NCBI RefSeq assembly: GCF_033170385.1
Contig: NZ_CP126170.1
Span: forward strand, 2,008,001 to 2,072,000
Direction: 5' to 3'
Length of the DNA stretch: 64,000 bases
Origin: Xanthomonas rydalmerensis
Lineage (GTDB): Bacteria; Pseudomonadota; Gammaproteobacteria; Xanthomonadales; Xanthomonadaceae
This document shows positions 35,763 through 44,031 of this stretch, piece by piece. Every line of letters starts with the position of its first letter. The first letter of the stretch is position 1. The notes beneath the pieces were generated by a model that worked only from the letters and a program-made list of their open reading frames with translations, had not been told where the DNA came from and ran no database searches. The translations under genes and the position numbers were made by a program.

Positions 35763-37535
35763 TCAGGACGGTGCTTCGTCGCTGCGCATGACCGGGTACA
35801 GGCGGTAGCGCTCGTCCCAGGAGTTGTGGCGGCGGTAGAAGAACTCCAGCCGCGCTTGCGGGTCCTTGGCGAAGGCCGCGTCGTGTTCGAGCTTGTCCTC
35901 GAACTCGGCCTTGAGCGCCGGGTCGCTGGCCAGCATCTGCCGCGCCACGTCCTCGGCGACGTAGTCCTCCATGTATTCGGCGCGCTCGAACGCGCTGTTG
36001 AACTCGCCCCATTGCAGCAGCGAGTCCGGCGCCTGCGGTTCCAGCAGCGCTATCAGCAGCCGCGCCTTGGGCTGGGCGATCGGCACGAACAGCGCGCCGG
36101 CGCAGACGGCGCGGGTCTCGGGTTTCCAGGCGCCGGTGACGCTGAGCCGCTGGTGGCCTTCGGACGAGCGCGCGGCGAAGCTGGCGTCGTCGGCGCGGAA
36201 GGTCTGCACCGGCAGGGTGGCGTCGTGGTCCAGCGTGCGGAAGGCAATGCCGTGCTGGCGCAGCTTGGCACCGACCAGGGCGGCCTGCGCCGCCGGCACC
36301 AGGTAGCCGGCGCGCGGCGCGGCGACTTCGACGCTGGGCACGATCTGGTCGCGCAGCGGCACGCGCCATATCTGCGGGGTGCGCTCGTCGTAGCGGGTCA
36401 TCAGCGCGCCGGAGACCGGCGAGGGCGTGCGCGTATAGGCGTAGCCGCGGAAGTCCACCAGGTGCGAGGCGTCGGTGGTGCGGTAGTCCAGCGCCACGGT
36501 CTTCCCTTCCAGGGCTTGCGCGCGCACGTCGGCGGCCAGTGCGTCGGCGCGCCACTGCGCACCGTGCCGCGCCACCTGCTGCAGTACCGAGACGATGGTG
36601 TTGCGGGTGATGCGCACGCGTTCGGGGTAGCGCTTCCACGAATGCGTCTCCACCAGCATGCCGAAGCGGTTGCGCAACTGGAAATAGCCATGCGAAAAGC
36701 GCGGTGTCGGCACGCCGTCCTCGAAGCCGGAGGTCGGGTCGTCGTTGACCACGAACGAGGGGTAGTAGGGCAGCGGCAGCGAGCCCTGCCGCTTCAGGTC
36801 GGCGAGCACGCCGTCGCGCAGGCGCAGGCCGTCGCCACGCAGCGCGGTGTCGCCGGCGTGCAGCGGTTCCACCTGAATCGACACGTCGTGCTCGAACTGC
36901 GCGCCGTCGGTGACGTGCAGGTCCACGTACAGCAGCGGATCCCATTGCTCGACCAGGCGCAGCATCGCCTGCATCTCCGGCGCATCGGCCTTGACGTAGT
37001 CGCGGTTGAGGTTGAGGTTCTGCGCGGTGGTGCGCCAGCCCATCTGCTCCGGGCCGCGCTGGTTGGGCCGGTTCCAGGCGCCGAAGCGCTCGTGTCCGTC
37101 GACGTTGAACACCGGCACGAACAGCCACACCTGCTTGTCCAGCGCGCCGCGCGCGGCCTGGCCGTCGAGCAGCTGGCGCAGCGCGAGGAAGCCGGCGTCC
37201 TTGCCGTCGATCTCGCCGGCATGGATGCCGCCCTGGATCAGCACCACCGGCAGCTTGCGCGCCTGTGCGGCGGCGGGATCGAATGCGCCGGAGGTGGACA
37301 CCGCCAACGCCTTCATCGGCCGGCCTTCCGGCGTGGTGCCGAAGTCGAAGCAGCGCACCGCGTGCGGATAGCGCTGCGCGAACGCATCGCACAGCGCGAT
37401 GGTTTCGGCGTAGCGGCCGGTGCGCGCGAACCCGCTGCGCTCGGCCTCGGTGGACAGGCCCGCCTCGCTGGCCAGCGATGGCATGCTGCACAGCAGCATC
37501 GGCAACAGCAGGGTGGCCAGCCAGGCTCGGATCAT
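35763..37535 (-). CDS. M14-family zinc carboxypeptidase-like peptidase, exported
   Basis: A 590-residue exported protein (signal peptide MIRAWLATLLLPMLLCSMPSLA). The M14 zinc site is visible: GGIHAGEIDGKD (H-x-x-E), the later His in YVDLHVTDG, and the general-base Glu in LVETHSWKRYP. NLNRDYVKADAPE is the substrate carboxylate-binding region. A long C-terminal part follows the catalytic domain. Peptide or peptidoglycan cleavage is plausible; substrate unknown. It lies upstream of the GH3 gene on the same strand, possibly co-transcribed. Confidence 0.88.
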   Translation of the reverse strand: MIRAWLATLLLPMLLCSMPSLASEAGLSTEAERSGFARTGRYAETIALCDAFAQRYPHAVRCFDFGTTPEGRPMKALAVSTSGAFDPAAAQARKLPVVLIQGGIHAGEIDGKDAGFLALRQLLDGQAARGALDKQVWLFVPVFNVDGHERFGAWNRPNQRGPEQMGWRTTAQNLNLNRDYVKADAPEMQAMLRLVEQWDPLLYVDLHVTDGAQFEHDVSIQVEPLHAGDTALRGDGLRLRDGVLADLKRQGSLPLPYYPSFVVNDDPTSGFEDGVPTPRFSHGYFQLRNRFGMLVETHSWKRYPERVRITRNTIVSVLQQVARHGAQWRADALAADVRAQALEGKTVALDYRTTDASHLVDFRGYAYTRTPSPVSGALMTRYDERTPQIWRVPLRDQIVPSVEVAAPRAGYLVPAAQAALVGAKLRQHGIAFRTLDHDATLPVQTFRADDASFAARSSEGHQRLSVTGAWKPETRAVCAGALFVPIAQPKARLLIALLEPQAPDSLLQWGEFNSAFERAEYMEDYVAEDVARQMLASDPALKAEFEDKLEHDAAFAKDPQARLEFFYRRHNSWDERYRLYPVMRSDEAPS

Positions 37536-37599
37536 CTCGGCACCGTGTCGGAACAGACCCCCATGATGCGGGCAGCGCGCCGATTGCGAAAGCACCCTG

Positions 37600-37864
37600 G
37601 GGCGTGTCACCCATTCCCGAGCATGCCGCGCCGCGATTGCACGTGCCTGTGGCAAGGAAGAGCGAGGAAATGGACGTGCGTCCACGCCCGAGCGATGACG
37701 CGGCCACGGGCGCGCGCAAGCGCGGCCCTTCGGGTTGGGCCTGGCAGGCGCGCGGCCGGCGCCGCGCGGCTTGACCTGACGGCCAGTCAGGCGCTGCGCC
37801 ACGCAACGCCGGCAGCGCGCCTGCCAGACCCAACGCGGCATACTCGGGAATGGGTGACACGCCC
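37600..37864. repeat. Nested inverted repeat of ~265 bp, MITE-like
   Basis: Outer arms of 31 bp (37600-37630 and 37834-37864) match with one mismatch; both contain GTGTCACCCATTCCCGAG or its complement. Inner arms of 19 bp (37735-37753 and 37815-37833) match with one mismatch. On the right, inner and outer arms abut; on the left a 104-bp segment separates them. Without that segment the element would be one ~50-bp-arm hairpin. It lies between the divergent M14 and POT genes; the rest of the 37536-37959 gap shows no gene. Confidence 0.8.
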
Positions 37865-37959
37865 TGGCGGTTCGATTCGCCGGAACGTTGGGGTAACCTT
37901 CTGAAAATTTTGCCTGGACGAGGGCCCGTGAGCAGCCAAGCCACCACGAGACACGCCGC

Positions 37960-39516
37960 ATGAGCGCGGCGCAAGAGCGCGCCACCGCGCGCATGCCGCG
38001 GCAGATTCCGTACATCATCGGCAACGAGGCCTGCGAGCGCTTCAGCTTCTACGGGATGCGCAACATCCTGGTGCAGTTCCTGATCACCTCGCTGCTGCTG
38101 CAGGAAGTGACCGCGCCCGGCCGCGAGGCCGAGGCCAAGCACATCATGCACAGCTTCATGATCGGCGTGTACTTCTTCCCGCTGCTCGGCGGCTGGCTGG
38201 CCGATCGCTTCTTCGGCAAGTACAGCACCATCCTCTGGTTCAGCCTGATCTACTGCGTGGGACACCTGTGCCTGGCGCTGTTCGAAGGCCATCGCAACGG
38301 CTTCTTCCTCGGCCTGGGCCTGATCGCGCTGGGCGCGGGCGGGATCAAGCCGCTGGTGGCCTCGTTCATGGGCGACCAGTTCGACCAGGGCAACAAGCAC
38401 CTGGCCAAGGTGGTGTTCGACGCCTTCTACTGGATCATCAACTTCGGCTCGCTGTTCGCCTCGCTGCTGATCCCGCTGGCGCTGAAGAACCTGGGCCCGG
38501 CGTGGGCGTTCGGCATCCCCGGCATCCTGATGCTGGTGGCGACCCTGGTGTTCTGGGCCGGGCGCCACCGCTACGTGCGCGTGCCGCTGCCGCCCAAGGA
38601 TCCGCACGGTTTCGCCCAGGTGGTGCGCACCGCGCTGCTGCGGCAAGCGCCGGGGCAGGGGCGTCCCGGACTGGCCCTGGCAGGCGTGGCGGTGCTGCTG
38701 GCGCTGGGCACCTTCGCGCTGGTGCCGACGCTGGGCCTGGTGATCTGCCTGTGCCTGGCGCTGGTGCTGCTGCTGGCCGGCATTGGCGGCGGCACCTGGT
38801 GGCAACTGGAGCGCGCCCGCGCGGTGCATCCGGACGCCGCGGTGGACGGTGTGCGCGCAGTGCTGCGGGTGCTGGTGGTGTTCGCGCTGGTCACCCCGTT
38901 CTTTTCGTTGTTCGACCAGAAGGCCTCGACCTGGGTGCTGCAGGGCCAGCAGATGCAGATGCCGGCGTGGTTCAGCGCCTCGCAGATGCAGGCGCTGAAT
39001 CCGGCGCTGGTGATGCTGCTGATCCCGTTCAACAACCTGGTGCTGTACCCGCTGCTGCGCCGGCGCGGTTACGAGCCGACCGCACTGCGGCGGATGACCG
39101 CCGGCATCGCCTTCAGCGGCCTGGCCTGGATCGTGGTCGGCAGCCTGCAGGTGATGATGGATGGCGGCGACGCCTTGTCCATCGCCTGGCAGATCCTGCC
39201 GTATGCGCTGCTGACCTTCGGCGAAGTGCTGGTCTCGGCGACCGGCCTGGAGTTCGCCTACAGCCAGGCGCCGCAGTCGATGAAGGGCGTGGTGATGAGT
39301 TTCTGGAACCTCACCACCACCGTCGGCAACCTGTGGGTGCTGCTGTCCAACGCGGCGGTGCGCAATGACCGCGTCACCGCGCACATCGGCAGCACCGGGC
39401 TCAGCGAGACCGCGTTCCTGATGTTCTTCTTCGCCGCCTTCGCGTTCGTCGCCGCACTGCTGTTCGGGCTGTACGCGCGCCGCTACCGCATGGTCGACCA
39501 CTACCGCCCCGCCTGA
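37960..39516 (+). CDS. POT-family proton-dependent oligopeptide transporter
   Basis: A 518-residue inner-membrane importer of di- and tripeptides driven by protons. The E-x-x-E-R-F signature is in NEACERFSFYGMRNILVQ (helix 1), and further POT motifs are GVYFFPLLGGWLADRFFGKY and VFDAFYWIINFGSLFA. At least 12 hydrophobic segments are visible. The rhomboid gene follows after eight bases. The divergent exported M14 peptidase could supply peptides, though this is only suggestive. Confidence 0.93.
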   Translation: MSAAQERATARMPRQIPYIIGNEACERFSFYGMRNILVQFLITSLLLQEVTAPGREAEAKHIMHSFMIGVYFFPLLGGWLADRFFGKYSTILWFSLIYCVGHLCLALFEGHRNGFFLGLGLIALGAGGIKPLVASFMGDQFDQGNKHLAKVVFDAFYWIINFGSLFASLLIPLALKNLGPAWAFGIPGILMLVATLVFWAGRHRYVRVPLPPKDPHGFAQVVRTALLRQAPGQGRPGLALAGVAVLLALGTFALVPTLGLVICLCLALVLLLAGIGGGTWWQLERARAVHPDAAVDGVRAVLRVLVVFALVTPFFSLFDQKASTWVLQGQQMQMPAWFSASQMQALNPALVMLLIPFNNLVLYPLLRRRGYEPTALRRMTAGIAFSGLAWIVVGSLQVMMDGGDALSIAWQILPYALLTFGEVLVSATGLEFAYSQAPQSMKGVVMSFWNLTTTVGNLWVLLSNAAVRNDRVTAHIGSTGLSETAFLMFFFAAFAFVAALLFGLYARRYRMVDHYRPA

Positions 39517-39524
39517 GACCCCGC

Positions 39525-40160
39525 ATGCCCTCCGTCACCCCCGTCAACCTGATCCTGATCGTCCTTACCGTGCTGGTGTCGTGGGCGGCGTTCAACAACC
39601 GCCGGCTGCTCGACCGGCTGATCCTGTGGCCGCCGGCGGTCGATCGCCACAAGCAGTACGACCGGCTGGTGACCTACGGCTTCATCCACGCCGATTTCCC
39701 GCACCTGCTGTTCAACATGGTCACGCTGTACTTCTTCGGCGGCCCGATCGAGGTGCTGATGGAGCGGCTGACCGGCAACATGCTGGTGTATCCGCTGTTC
39801 TACCTGTCCGCGCTGGTGGTCTCGATCCTGCCGAGCTACCTGAAGAACCAGAAGAACCCCAACTACATGAGCCTGGGCGCGTCCGGTGCGGTGTCGGCGG
39901 TACTGTTCGCCTTCATCCTGATGGCGCCGTGGACCGGGATCTTCTTCTTCTTCATCCCGATTCCGATCCCCGCCATCCTGTATGCCGTGTTCTACGTCGG
40001 CTACAGCATCTGGATGGACCGCCGCGGTGGCGACAACGTCAACCACAGCGCGCACCTGGCCGGCGCGGCGTTCGGCGTCATGTTCCTGCTGATCATGGAA
40101 CCGTCGGTGCTGCAGCATTTCCTCGGTGAGCTGGCGAACCCGCGCTTCGGGCGGGGGTGA
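39525..40160 (+). CDS. Rhomboid-family intramembrane serine protease
   Basis: A 211-residue membrane protein of about six helices. The catalytic Ser is in GASGAVSAVLFAF (GxSG) and the His in NVNHSAHLAGAAFG; GFIHADFPHLLFNM is the loop-1/helix-2 region typical of rhomboids, including the HxxxN oxyanion residues. It cleaves membrane proteins within the bilayer; substrates are unknown. It is probably transcribed with the peptide transporter. Confidence 0.93.
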   Translation: MPSVTPVNLILIVLTVLVSWAAFNNRRLLDRLILWPPAVDRHKQYDRLVTYGFIHADFPHLLFNMVTLYFFGGPIEVLMERLTGNMLVYPLFYLSALVVSILPSYLKNQKNPNYMSLGASGAVSAVLFAFILMAPWTGIFFFFIPIPIPAILYAVFYVGYSIWMDRRGGDNVNHSAHLAGAAFGVMFLLIMEPSVLQHFLGELANPRFGRG

Positions 40161-40308
40161 TACGCGGCGCGGCGGTGCCTGCACGGCGGTGCGCGATCGG
40201 CACCTTTCGGATGCGGTGCATCAGGTGGACGCAGGGCGTCAGTGCGCCCGTGGACCACCGTATCGCGGACAGGCTGGCTGCGGCGGCGCGTGCGGCCGCC
40301 GTCGCCGC

Positions 40309-40515
40309 TCAGCGGGTCTGCTGGCCGCGCAGCTGCACCTTGGCGCTGCCGATAGCCGCGTTCTCGTAGGTGACCTTGAGGCGCTGGTAGACCTCGTCGT
40401 CGAGCTGCTGGAACTCGCCGCCATGATGGTCGCCGCTGACCGACAGTTGGAACAGCCCTTCCAGCAGGGAGGCGTTGTGGTCGCCCTGGTTGTATTTGTT
40501 CTCGTTCTCGCTCAT
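40309..40515 (-). CDS. Small acidic hypothetical protein (68 aa)
   Basis: A 68-residue soluble protein (MSENENKYNQGDHNASLLEG...), charged and without signal or membrane segment. A GGGAG lies eight bases before the ATG. Composition is unlike the Ala/Arg-rich spurious frames around it, which argues that it is real. No family recognised and no conserved partner is adjacent; the rhomboid gene is convergent, about 150 bases away. Confidence 0.7.
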   Translation of the reverse strand: MSENENKYNQGDHNASLLEGLFQLSVSGDHHGGEFQQLDDEVYQRLKVTYENAAIGSAKVQLRGQQTR

Positions 40516-40730
40516 GCGCGTGGCTCCCTGTTGGATCGCTGCGTGATGGGAGGTGCAACTCCCATGCCAGGTTTTCGTCCTGTCCTGGCGGTATCGGCCG
40601 CGCGCGGCACGACTTGAGCGGCGTCCGGGTGACGCGCCGCGTCGGCGGCGTGACGCGGTGAGGCACGTGTTTCACATGGCCGCGGCGAGCCGCAGCGGAC
40701 ACTGCGCGCTCCGCGACACAGCCAGCCCTC

Positions 40731-41015
40731 ATGTCCGAACCCACCGTCCCGATCGCGCACGATCCGCAGCAGCGGCGCTTCACCCTGGAGGTCGACGGCC
40801 ACCGCGCCGAACTCGACTACGTGCTGGAGCAGGGGCGCATGGTCATCACCCACACCGGGGTGCCGACGCCCATCGGCGGGCGCGGCCTGGCGGCGCAGCT
40901 GGTCACCGCCGCGCTGGACCACGCGCAGGCGCAAGGCTGGAAGGTGGTGCCGGCGTGTTCGTACGCGGCGGTGTTCATCCAGCGGCATCCGCAGTACGCC
41001 GCGCTGCTCGCCTGA
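40731..41015 (+). CDS. Small GNAT-fold N-acetyltransferase (YjdJ-like)
   Basis: A 94-residue protein of the short GCN5-related acetyltransferase group. It carries GGRGLAAQLVTAALDHAQAQGWKVVPACSYAAVFIQRHPQY, matching the acetyl-CoA-binding helix and the C-terminal CxYxxxFxxxHPEY pattern of this family. Substrate unknown. It lies alone in a 200-base-spaced context. Confidence 0.85.
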   Translation: MSEPTVPIAHDPQQRRFTLEVDGHRAELDYVLEQGRMVITHTGVPTPIGGRGLAAQLVTAALDHAQAQGWKVVPACSYAAVFIQRHPQYAALLA

Positions 41016-41103
41016 GCGCGCAGCATCGCAACGGCGCGATAATGCGCGCCAATCCACAGATATCGCAGGAACAGGGGCAGTCGACGTGAGCAGGGCAGAG
41101 ACG

Positions 41104-41952
41104 ATGGGCAACGGGCGGATGGCATGGACGGCACTGGCGGTCGCGGCGGCGCTGGCACTGGCCGGCTGCAAACGCGAGGAACCGACCGCCGCACCGGCAC
41201 CCGCCGCGGCACCGGCACAAAGCGAGGCTGCCGCGCCCGCGGCGCCGGAGCCGGCGCAGGCCACGCCACCGGAACTGAAGGACATCGTCGAACACAGCCC
41301 AAGCTATGTGGTCGGGATCACCTTCCCGCCGTCGATCAACCGTTATCCGGGATTGGCCGACGCGGCCAACCGCTATGCGCAGAGCGCGCGCAGCGAGCTG
41401 ATGGAAGCGATCGACGGCCTCGGCAACGATCGCCCGCGCGCGCCCTACGAACTGTCGCTGCAGTTCGAGATGCTGCTGGAGCGCCCGGACCTGGTCGCAC
41501 TGAGTGCCGACGGCAGCCGCTATACCGGCGGTGCCCACGGCGAACCGCTGGTGGCGCGCTGGGTGTGGCTGCCGCAGCAGCAGCGCATGCTCACCGCCGA
41601 GACGCTGATTCCGGATGCGACGCACTGGAAGCAGGTGGCCGACTATGTCGCCGCGCAGCTGCGCCAGGCGGTGCAGACACGGGTCAATGCCGAGCAGGTG
41701 CCGCCGGAGGATCAGGACGAGCAGGTGCGTAGCGCCAGCAAGATGATCGCCGAGGGCACCGAGCCGCAGCCCGGCAATTTCAGCCAGTTCCAGCCGCTGG
41801 TCGACGCAGCGGGCAAGATCACCGCCTTGCGCTTCGTGTTCCCGCCGTACCAGGTGGGGCCGTATGCCGATGGCACGCAGACCGTGGACGTGCCGGCCAG
41901 CGTGCTGCGCGAGCTGGTGGCGCCGGAGTACGCGCCGCTGTTCGCCGCCTGA
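41104..41952 (+). CDS. DUF3298/DUF4163 lipoprotein (RsiV-like fold)
   Basis: About 282 residues. A short N-terminus leads to the lipobox ALAGC, then an Ala/Pro-rich spacer (about 20-55) and a C-terminal DUF4163/DUF3298-like module with YTGGAHGEPLVARWVW and a VFPPYQVGPYADGTQTVDVP strand region, both typical. This fold occurs in RsiV, a lysozyme-sensing anti-sigma factor, but there is no transmembrane or sigma-binding segment here. A possible GTG start lies at 41086; ATG 41104 is preferred for the signal peptide. Confidence 0.83.
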   Translation: MGNGRMAWTALAVAAALALAGCKREEPTAAPAPAAAPAQSEAAAPAAPEPAQATPPELKDIVEHSPSYVVGITFPPSINRYPGLADAANRYAQSARSELMEAIDGLGNDRPRAPYELSLQFEMLLERPDLVALSADGSRYTGGAHGEPLVARWVWLPQQQRMLTAETLIPDATHWKQVADYVAAQLRQAVQTRVNAEQVPPEDQDEQVRSASKMIAEGTEPQPGNFSQFQPLVDAAGKITALRFVFPPYQVGPYADGTQTVDVPASVLRELVAPEYAPLFAA

Positions 41953-42089
41953 GAGGTCGCCACCGCGCCGGCGCACGACGGCGCGTGGCGCATGGCGTGC
42001 ACAGCGCGCCAGAACGCAACGCATGCCCTCGTCGTGGCGGGGCGCAATGGGTAGCATTGACCGCTTCCCCCACTTGCAATCGATTTCTC

Positions 42090-42608
42090 ATGGGCAGTTT
42101 TGATCAGACCGAGCGGCGCGTGGCGCACACCTGCGCGCGCTATCCGGCCTTTCCGCGCGAGCCTGCCGTCCTGGTCCGGCTGGTCAAGCATCTGTACAAG
42201 CGCGTGCATGCCAATGCCAGCGGGATGCTCAAGGAATACGGCATCAGTCCGCCGGAATACGAGATCCTGATGATGCTGTACGGCACGCCCGAGCAGCGCA
42301 TCACGCCCACCGAGGTGGCCGAGGCCGCCAGCGAGAAGCCGGCCAACATCACCCGTCTCACCGACAGCCTGTGCAGCAAGGGACTGCTGTCGCGCACCGC
42401 CAGTCCCGACGATAGGCGCAAGGTTGCATTGACCCTGCAGCCGGACGGCATCGCCCTGATCGAGCGGCTGCTGCCGGACGTCTGCGCGTTCCTGGACACG
42501 GAGACGGCGGCGCTGGATGCCGGCGAGCAGCAGCAGTTGGAGATGCTGCTGAAGAAGATGCTGGCCGGCATCGATGGCCTCGACGCCGCAGCCGAGCCGA
42601 TGACCTAG
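42090..42608 (+). CDS. MarR-family transcriptional regulator
   Basis: A 172-residue winged-helix repressor-type protein. MLKEYGISPPEYEILMMLYG and TPTEVAEAASEKPANITRLTDSLCSKGLL form the helix-turn-helix, and RTASPDDRRKVALTL is the conserved wing. No drug pump or oxidative gene is divergent from it. A CAATG-GGTAG-CATTG inverted repeat at 42045-42059 could be an operator (weak). It is convergent with the anti-sigma gene. Confidence 0.9.
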   Translation: MGSFDQTERRVAHTCARYPAFPREPAVLVRLVKHLYKRVHANASGMLKEYGISPPEYEILMMLYGTPEQRITPTEVAEAASEKPANITRLTDSLCSKGLLSRTASPDDRRKVALTLQPDGIALIERLLPDVCAFLDTETAALDAGEQQQLEMLLKKMLAGIDGLDAAAEPMT

Positions 42609-42635
42609 GCCGCGCTGCCTGCGGGGCAGGGCCGC

Positions 42636-43418
42636 CTAGCGCCAGCCGCGCGCCCGCGCGCGCTGTTCGGCGTCGGCATCCAGCGCCTCGCCGACGATGC
42701 GCGCATCCACCGCTTGCAGCACCGCGGCCGGCATCGGGCTGGCCGCCATGCGCATGCCGCTGCCATCGTGACTTTCGCTGGCGGGCACCAGCAACTCCAC
42801 CCGCCATGCGCCATCGCGCTGGCAGGCCAGGCCGGCGCTGGCGCTCGGCAGGGCGAAGGTGCGGCAGTAATGGCCGTCGCGATCGCGGAAGCTCAGGCCG
42901 ATGCGAACGCCGCCCTGGGGTTGGCCGGACAGCTGCTGCGCCAGTGCCTGCGCCAGCACGCCCTCGGCGACGCCCCCCTGTGTTGCGGCGACGGTCGGGC
43001 GCGGCGCAGCGCCCTGCGGCAATTGCCGCTGCGCGATCCACAGCCCCAGCAGCAGCGCCGCCGCCAACGCCGCCGGCAGCGCCCAGCGGCGGCGTGCACG
43101 CGGCCGCAGTGGCGTCGGCCGGCTCGCATGCGCCGTCGCCTGGACGGGCGGGGGAGATGACGCAGCGACAGCAGCGTCCTGGTCGGGCGCTTCGGCCGGT
43201 CGCGCGCGCGCGGCGGCGAGCAGGCGCTCTGGCACCTCCTCGTCCAGCACCGGCGCGAAGCCGGCAAGCAACCGCGCCTGCAGGCTGCGCAGCCGCTGCA
43301 GGGCCTGCGCCAGTTGCGGGTCGGTGCGTAGCGCCGCTTCCACCTGGGCGGCCTGCGCCGCATCCAGTTCGCCGTCGGCGTAGGCCTGCAGGGTGAGTGC
43401 ATCGATCGTGCTGTTCAT
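42636..43418 (-). CDS. Membrane-anchored anti-sigma factor
   Basis: A 260-residue protein. The N-terminal ~80 residues (LTLQAYADGELDAAQAAQVEAAL) look like a cytoplasmic anti-sigma domain but lack the zinc-binding H-x3-C-x2-C motif. A membrane helix follows at about 108-126 (WALPAALAAALLLGLWIAQ), and a periplasmic domain (about 127-260) carries two Cys residues in GHYCRTFALP and GLACQRDGAW. It follows the ECF sigma gene with an ATGA overlap, the usual order. It probably senses an envelope signal. Confidence 0.85.
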   Translation of the reverse strand: MNSTIDALTLQAYADGELDAAQAAQVEAALRTDPQLAQALQRLRSLQARLLAGFAPVLDEEVPERLLAAARARPAEAPDQDAAVAASSPPPVQATAHASRPTPLRPRARRRWALPAALAAALLLGLWIAQRQLPQGAAPRPTVAATQGGVAEGVLAQALAQQLSGQPQGGVRIGLSFRDRDGHYCRTFALPSASAGLACQRDGAWRVELLVPASESHDGSGMRMAASPMPAAVLQAVDARIVGEALDADAEQRARARGWR

Positions 43419-43948
43419 GCGGTCGCCTCCAGTGACGCTTGCAGGGCTTCGCGACCGCGCGCGAGCCGGCTGGTGAGTGTGCCGAGCGGAATCTCCAGCA
43501 CCGCCGCGGCGTCCTTGTAGGACAGGCCTTCGATCAGCACCAGCGCGATCGCCAGGCGTTGTTCCTCGGGCAGGCCGGCCATCGCCGCCTGCACCGCCAT
43601 CCAGTCCTGCTGCCGCTCCAGCGGCGTGTCGCCGACGTGTTCGCCCTCGGCGGCATCGACGAACACCTGTCGCCGTCGCCGCTGCGCCCGTACCTCGTCG
43701 ATCCAGGCGTGGCGAATGATGCCGTACAGCCAGTACTGCAGCGGCGTCTCCGGCCGCCATTGTTCGGCGCGGCGCAGTGCGCGTTCGATCGCGATCTGCA
43801 GCAGGTCGTCGGCATCCTCGCGATGGCCGGCGACGGCACGCGCGAAGCGCCGCAGTTGCGGCAGCAGGGTACAGATGCCGTCGCCGACGGCGGCCGTGGG
43901 ATCGGCGTGCATGTGGGGGATACGTTCGGCGGAGGCGTTTTCTTCCAT
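43415..43948 (-). CDS. ECF-type sigma-70 factor
   Basis: A 177-residue extracytoplasmic-function sigma factor. Region 2 is HREDADDLLQIAIERALRRAEQW through YGIIRHAWIDEVRAQRRR; region 4 is LPEEQRLAIALVLIEGLSYKDAAAVLEIPLGTLTSRLARGREAL. It is coupled to the membrane anti-sigma gene by a four-base overlap and divergent from the S8 protease gene across an 83-base gap. It probably controls itself and the protease (inference). An internal ATG (MHADP) 12 codons in is an alternative start. Confidence 0.92.
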   Translation of the reverse strand: MEENASAERIPHMHADPTAAVGDGICTLLPQLRRFARAVAGHREDADDLLQIAIERALRRAEQWRPETPLQYWLYGIIRHAWIDEVRAQRRRRQVFVDAAEGEHVGDTPLERQQDWMAVQAAMAGLPEEQRLAIALVLIEGLSYKDAAAVLEIPLGTLTSRLARGREALQASLEATA

Positions 43949-44031
43949 GGGCGCGGCGCGGCGTTCACGGCATGTCGGAATGGCTGGATTAGTGTGGCAC
44001 GCCAACAGGGGCGGGCGACGGAGCGGGGGGC

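Noticed and set aside
37600..37864. Nested inverted repeat considered as an insertion sequence
   Set aside because: It has no transposase frame and is only ~265 bp, so MITE-like is the most that can be said.
35683..39501. A 1272-codon minus-strand open frame spanning the M14 peptidase and POT genes
   Set aside because: It runs through the real minus-strand peptidase gene in another frame and antisense to the transporter, with no recognisable domain.
41104..41952. DUF3298 lipoprotein considered as an RsiV-type anti-sigma factor for the nearby ECF factor
   Set aside because: It has no transmembrane or sigma-binding segment, and the ECF gene already has a coupled anti-sigma gene.
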